Assembly (NCBI GenBank): GCA_020633465.1
Contig: JACKDN010000034.1
Location: 1-64,000 of the forward strand
DNA from: Myxococcales bacterium
Lineage (GTDB): Bacteria > Myxococcota_A > Bradymonadia > UBA7976 > UBA1532
Reading direction: 5' to 3'
Length of the DNA: 64,000 nucleotides
The translations under genes were made by a program, and so were the position numbers. Each line of letters starts with the position of its first letter. Position 1 is the first letter of the stretch. This document shows positions 63,804-64,000 of the stretch, in pieces. The notes under the pieces are model-generated. The model had not been told where the DNA came from, made no database searches, and worked only from the letters and a program-made list of their open reading frames with translations.

Positions 63804-63961
63804 GCCGGCCGTGTGCGATGAGCCCCAAAGCCCCCTGGAGCGGCGTCGTCCACTCGACTCCGGGGGGATGCCGAGCGGAACCACTTCGTCGGGAGAACGG
63901 TGCGGGCGGGCACCGTGGGGAGACCCCCAACGAAGCTTCCAGGGGGCATTGCGACTCACCG

Positions 63962-64000
63962 CGTCGTTTGCTTGCCCCGCGCTGTCTGCCTCTCTTAGTG
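63962..64000. other. Right edge: no gene seen
   Basis: The last 40 bp contain no start or domain I can support. On the minus strand a TAAGAG might be a -10 box for the RNA-like region, but its -35 would be outside the window. Confidence 0.3.

Larger units (their letters stand above)
63422..63960 (-). ncRNA. Candidate structured non-coding RNA with repeated CU-rich hairpin loops
   Basis: I see no convincing gene in these 540 bp. Instead there is a chain of hairpins. Two (63597-63635 and 63681-63724) have the same 16-base loop (plus strand cgccggggagagacca) on unrelated stems. Others (63484-63518, 63647-63675, the terminator) have shortened versions. A long-range stem (63830-63839 with 63938-63947) encloses a branched part containing cttcgt/acgaag at 63884-63935. 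On the minus strand the loops read TCTCCCC or TCCTCCCC, complementary to Shine-Dalgarno sequences. Seven copies occur. Strand is set by the terminator at the left end. The 5' end may lie near or beyond 64000. Confidence 0.45.

Noticed and set aside
63306..63959. Extension of the cytochrome gene frame to the right edge, and a 321-codon frame beside it
   Set aside because: The text is low-complexity, repeats only because the DNA hairpins repeat, and is crossed by a strong terminator. The lipobox start at 63305 has a Shine-Dalgarno.
63422..63960. CsrB-like RNA on the plus strand (GGA in hairpin loops)
   Set aside because: Loops would suit CsrA, but on the plus strand the poly-A end is at the start and no terminator is seen near 63960-64000. 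The minus strand has the terminator.

Overview
The window is very GC-rich (by eye about 70-75 percent), gene-dense and read on both strands. The protein types point to a Myxococcota-like bacterium (my inference; no rRNA or other phylogenetic marker is present). These are TSP3-repeat/OmpA proteins, MopE-like cysteine/aspartate repeat proteins, lipoproteins with Gly-Gly-x-Pro-Gly linkers, Ser/Thr kinases joined to FGE-sulfatase domains, sigma-54 activators and a giant kinase-like/TPR/sensor protein. No tRNA, rRNA, CRISPR array or complete insertion sequence was found.

Layout. 1-10.4 kb: the 3' end of an HtrA-type protease, an OmpA/TSP3 envelope protein, a large lipoprotein, a PolX-like helix-hairpin-helix protein overlapping an APS-kinase-like gene, RNase D, and a membrane protein. 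10.4-14.9 kb: Dps, a secreted M28 peptidase, a MATE exporter behind a structured leader, and a repeat lipoprotein broken by frameshifts. 14.9-25.4 kb, nearly all on the minus strand: an operon of DUF2252 lipoprotein, porin-like barrel and lamin-tail lipoprotein; an 863-residue repeat lipoprotein; an NtrC-like regulator with a degenerate receiver; a class V aminotransferase; a 2OG-Fe(II) dioxygenase; and a lipoprotein. 25.6-35.8 kb: an M1-like peptidase lipoprotein, TesB, a MopE-like protein with a charged tandem-repeat tail, a second sigma-54 activator, and a NfeD/flotillin/flotillin/DUF2270 membrane cluster.

35.9-40.6 kb is an accessory patch. It holds a frameshifted MopE-like lipoprotein, a secreted unknown, a 90-bp remnant of a second MopE-like gene, a solitary VapB-like antitoxin between two 28-bp direct repeats, and a lower-GC orphan gene. 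40.7-54.8 kb is a signalling block: a 1709-residue pseudokinase-FGE-kinase-FGE protein, a fused alpha/beta 2-oxoacid dehydrogenase E1, a 1405-residue degenerate sensor overlapping a GAF histidine kinase, and a TPR envelope protein. 54.9-63.3 kb: a 4-hydroxybenzoyl-CoA-reductase-like enzyme (fused FeS/Mo subunit plus an FAD subunit with the [4Fe-4S] insert), a DUF882 peptidase, SppA, and a seven-haem cytochrome/TPR lipoprotein.

The most unusual stretch is 63.42-63.96 kb. It has no convincing gene, but it carries a run of hairpins with different stems and almost identical loops, five 15-16 bp tandem repeats, and the best intrinsic terminator in the window. I read it as a candidate minus-strand structured RNA whose loops repeat a CU-rich, anti-Shine-Dalgarno-like motif.
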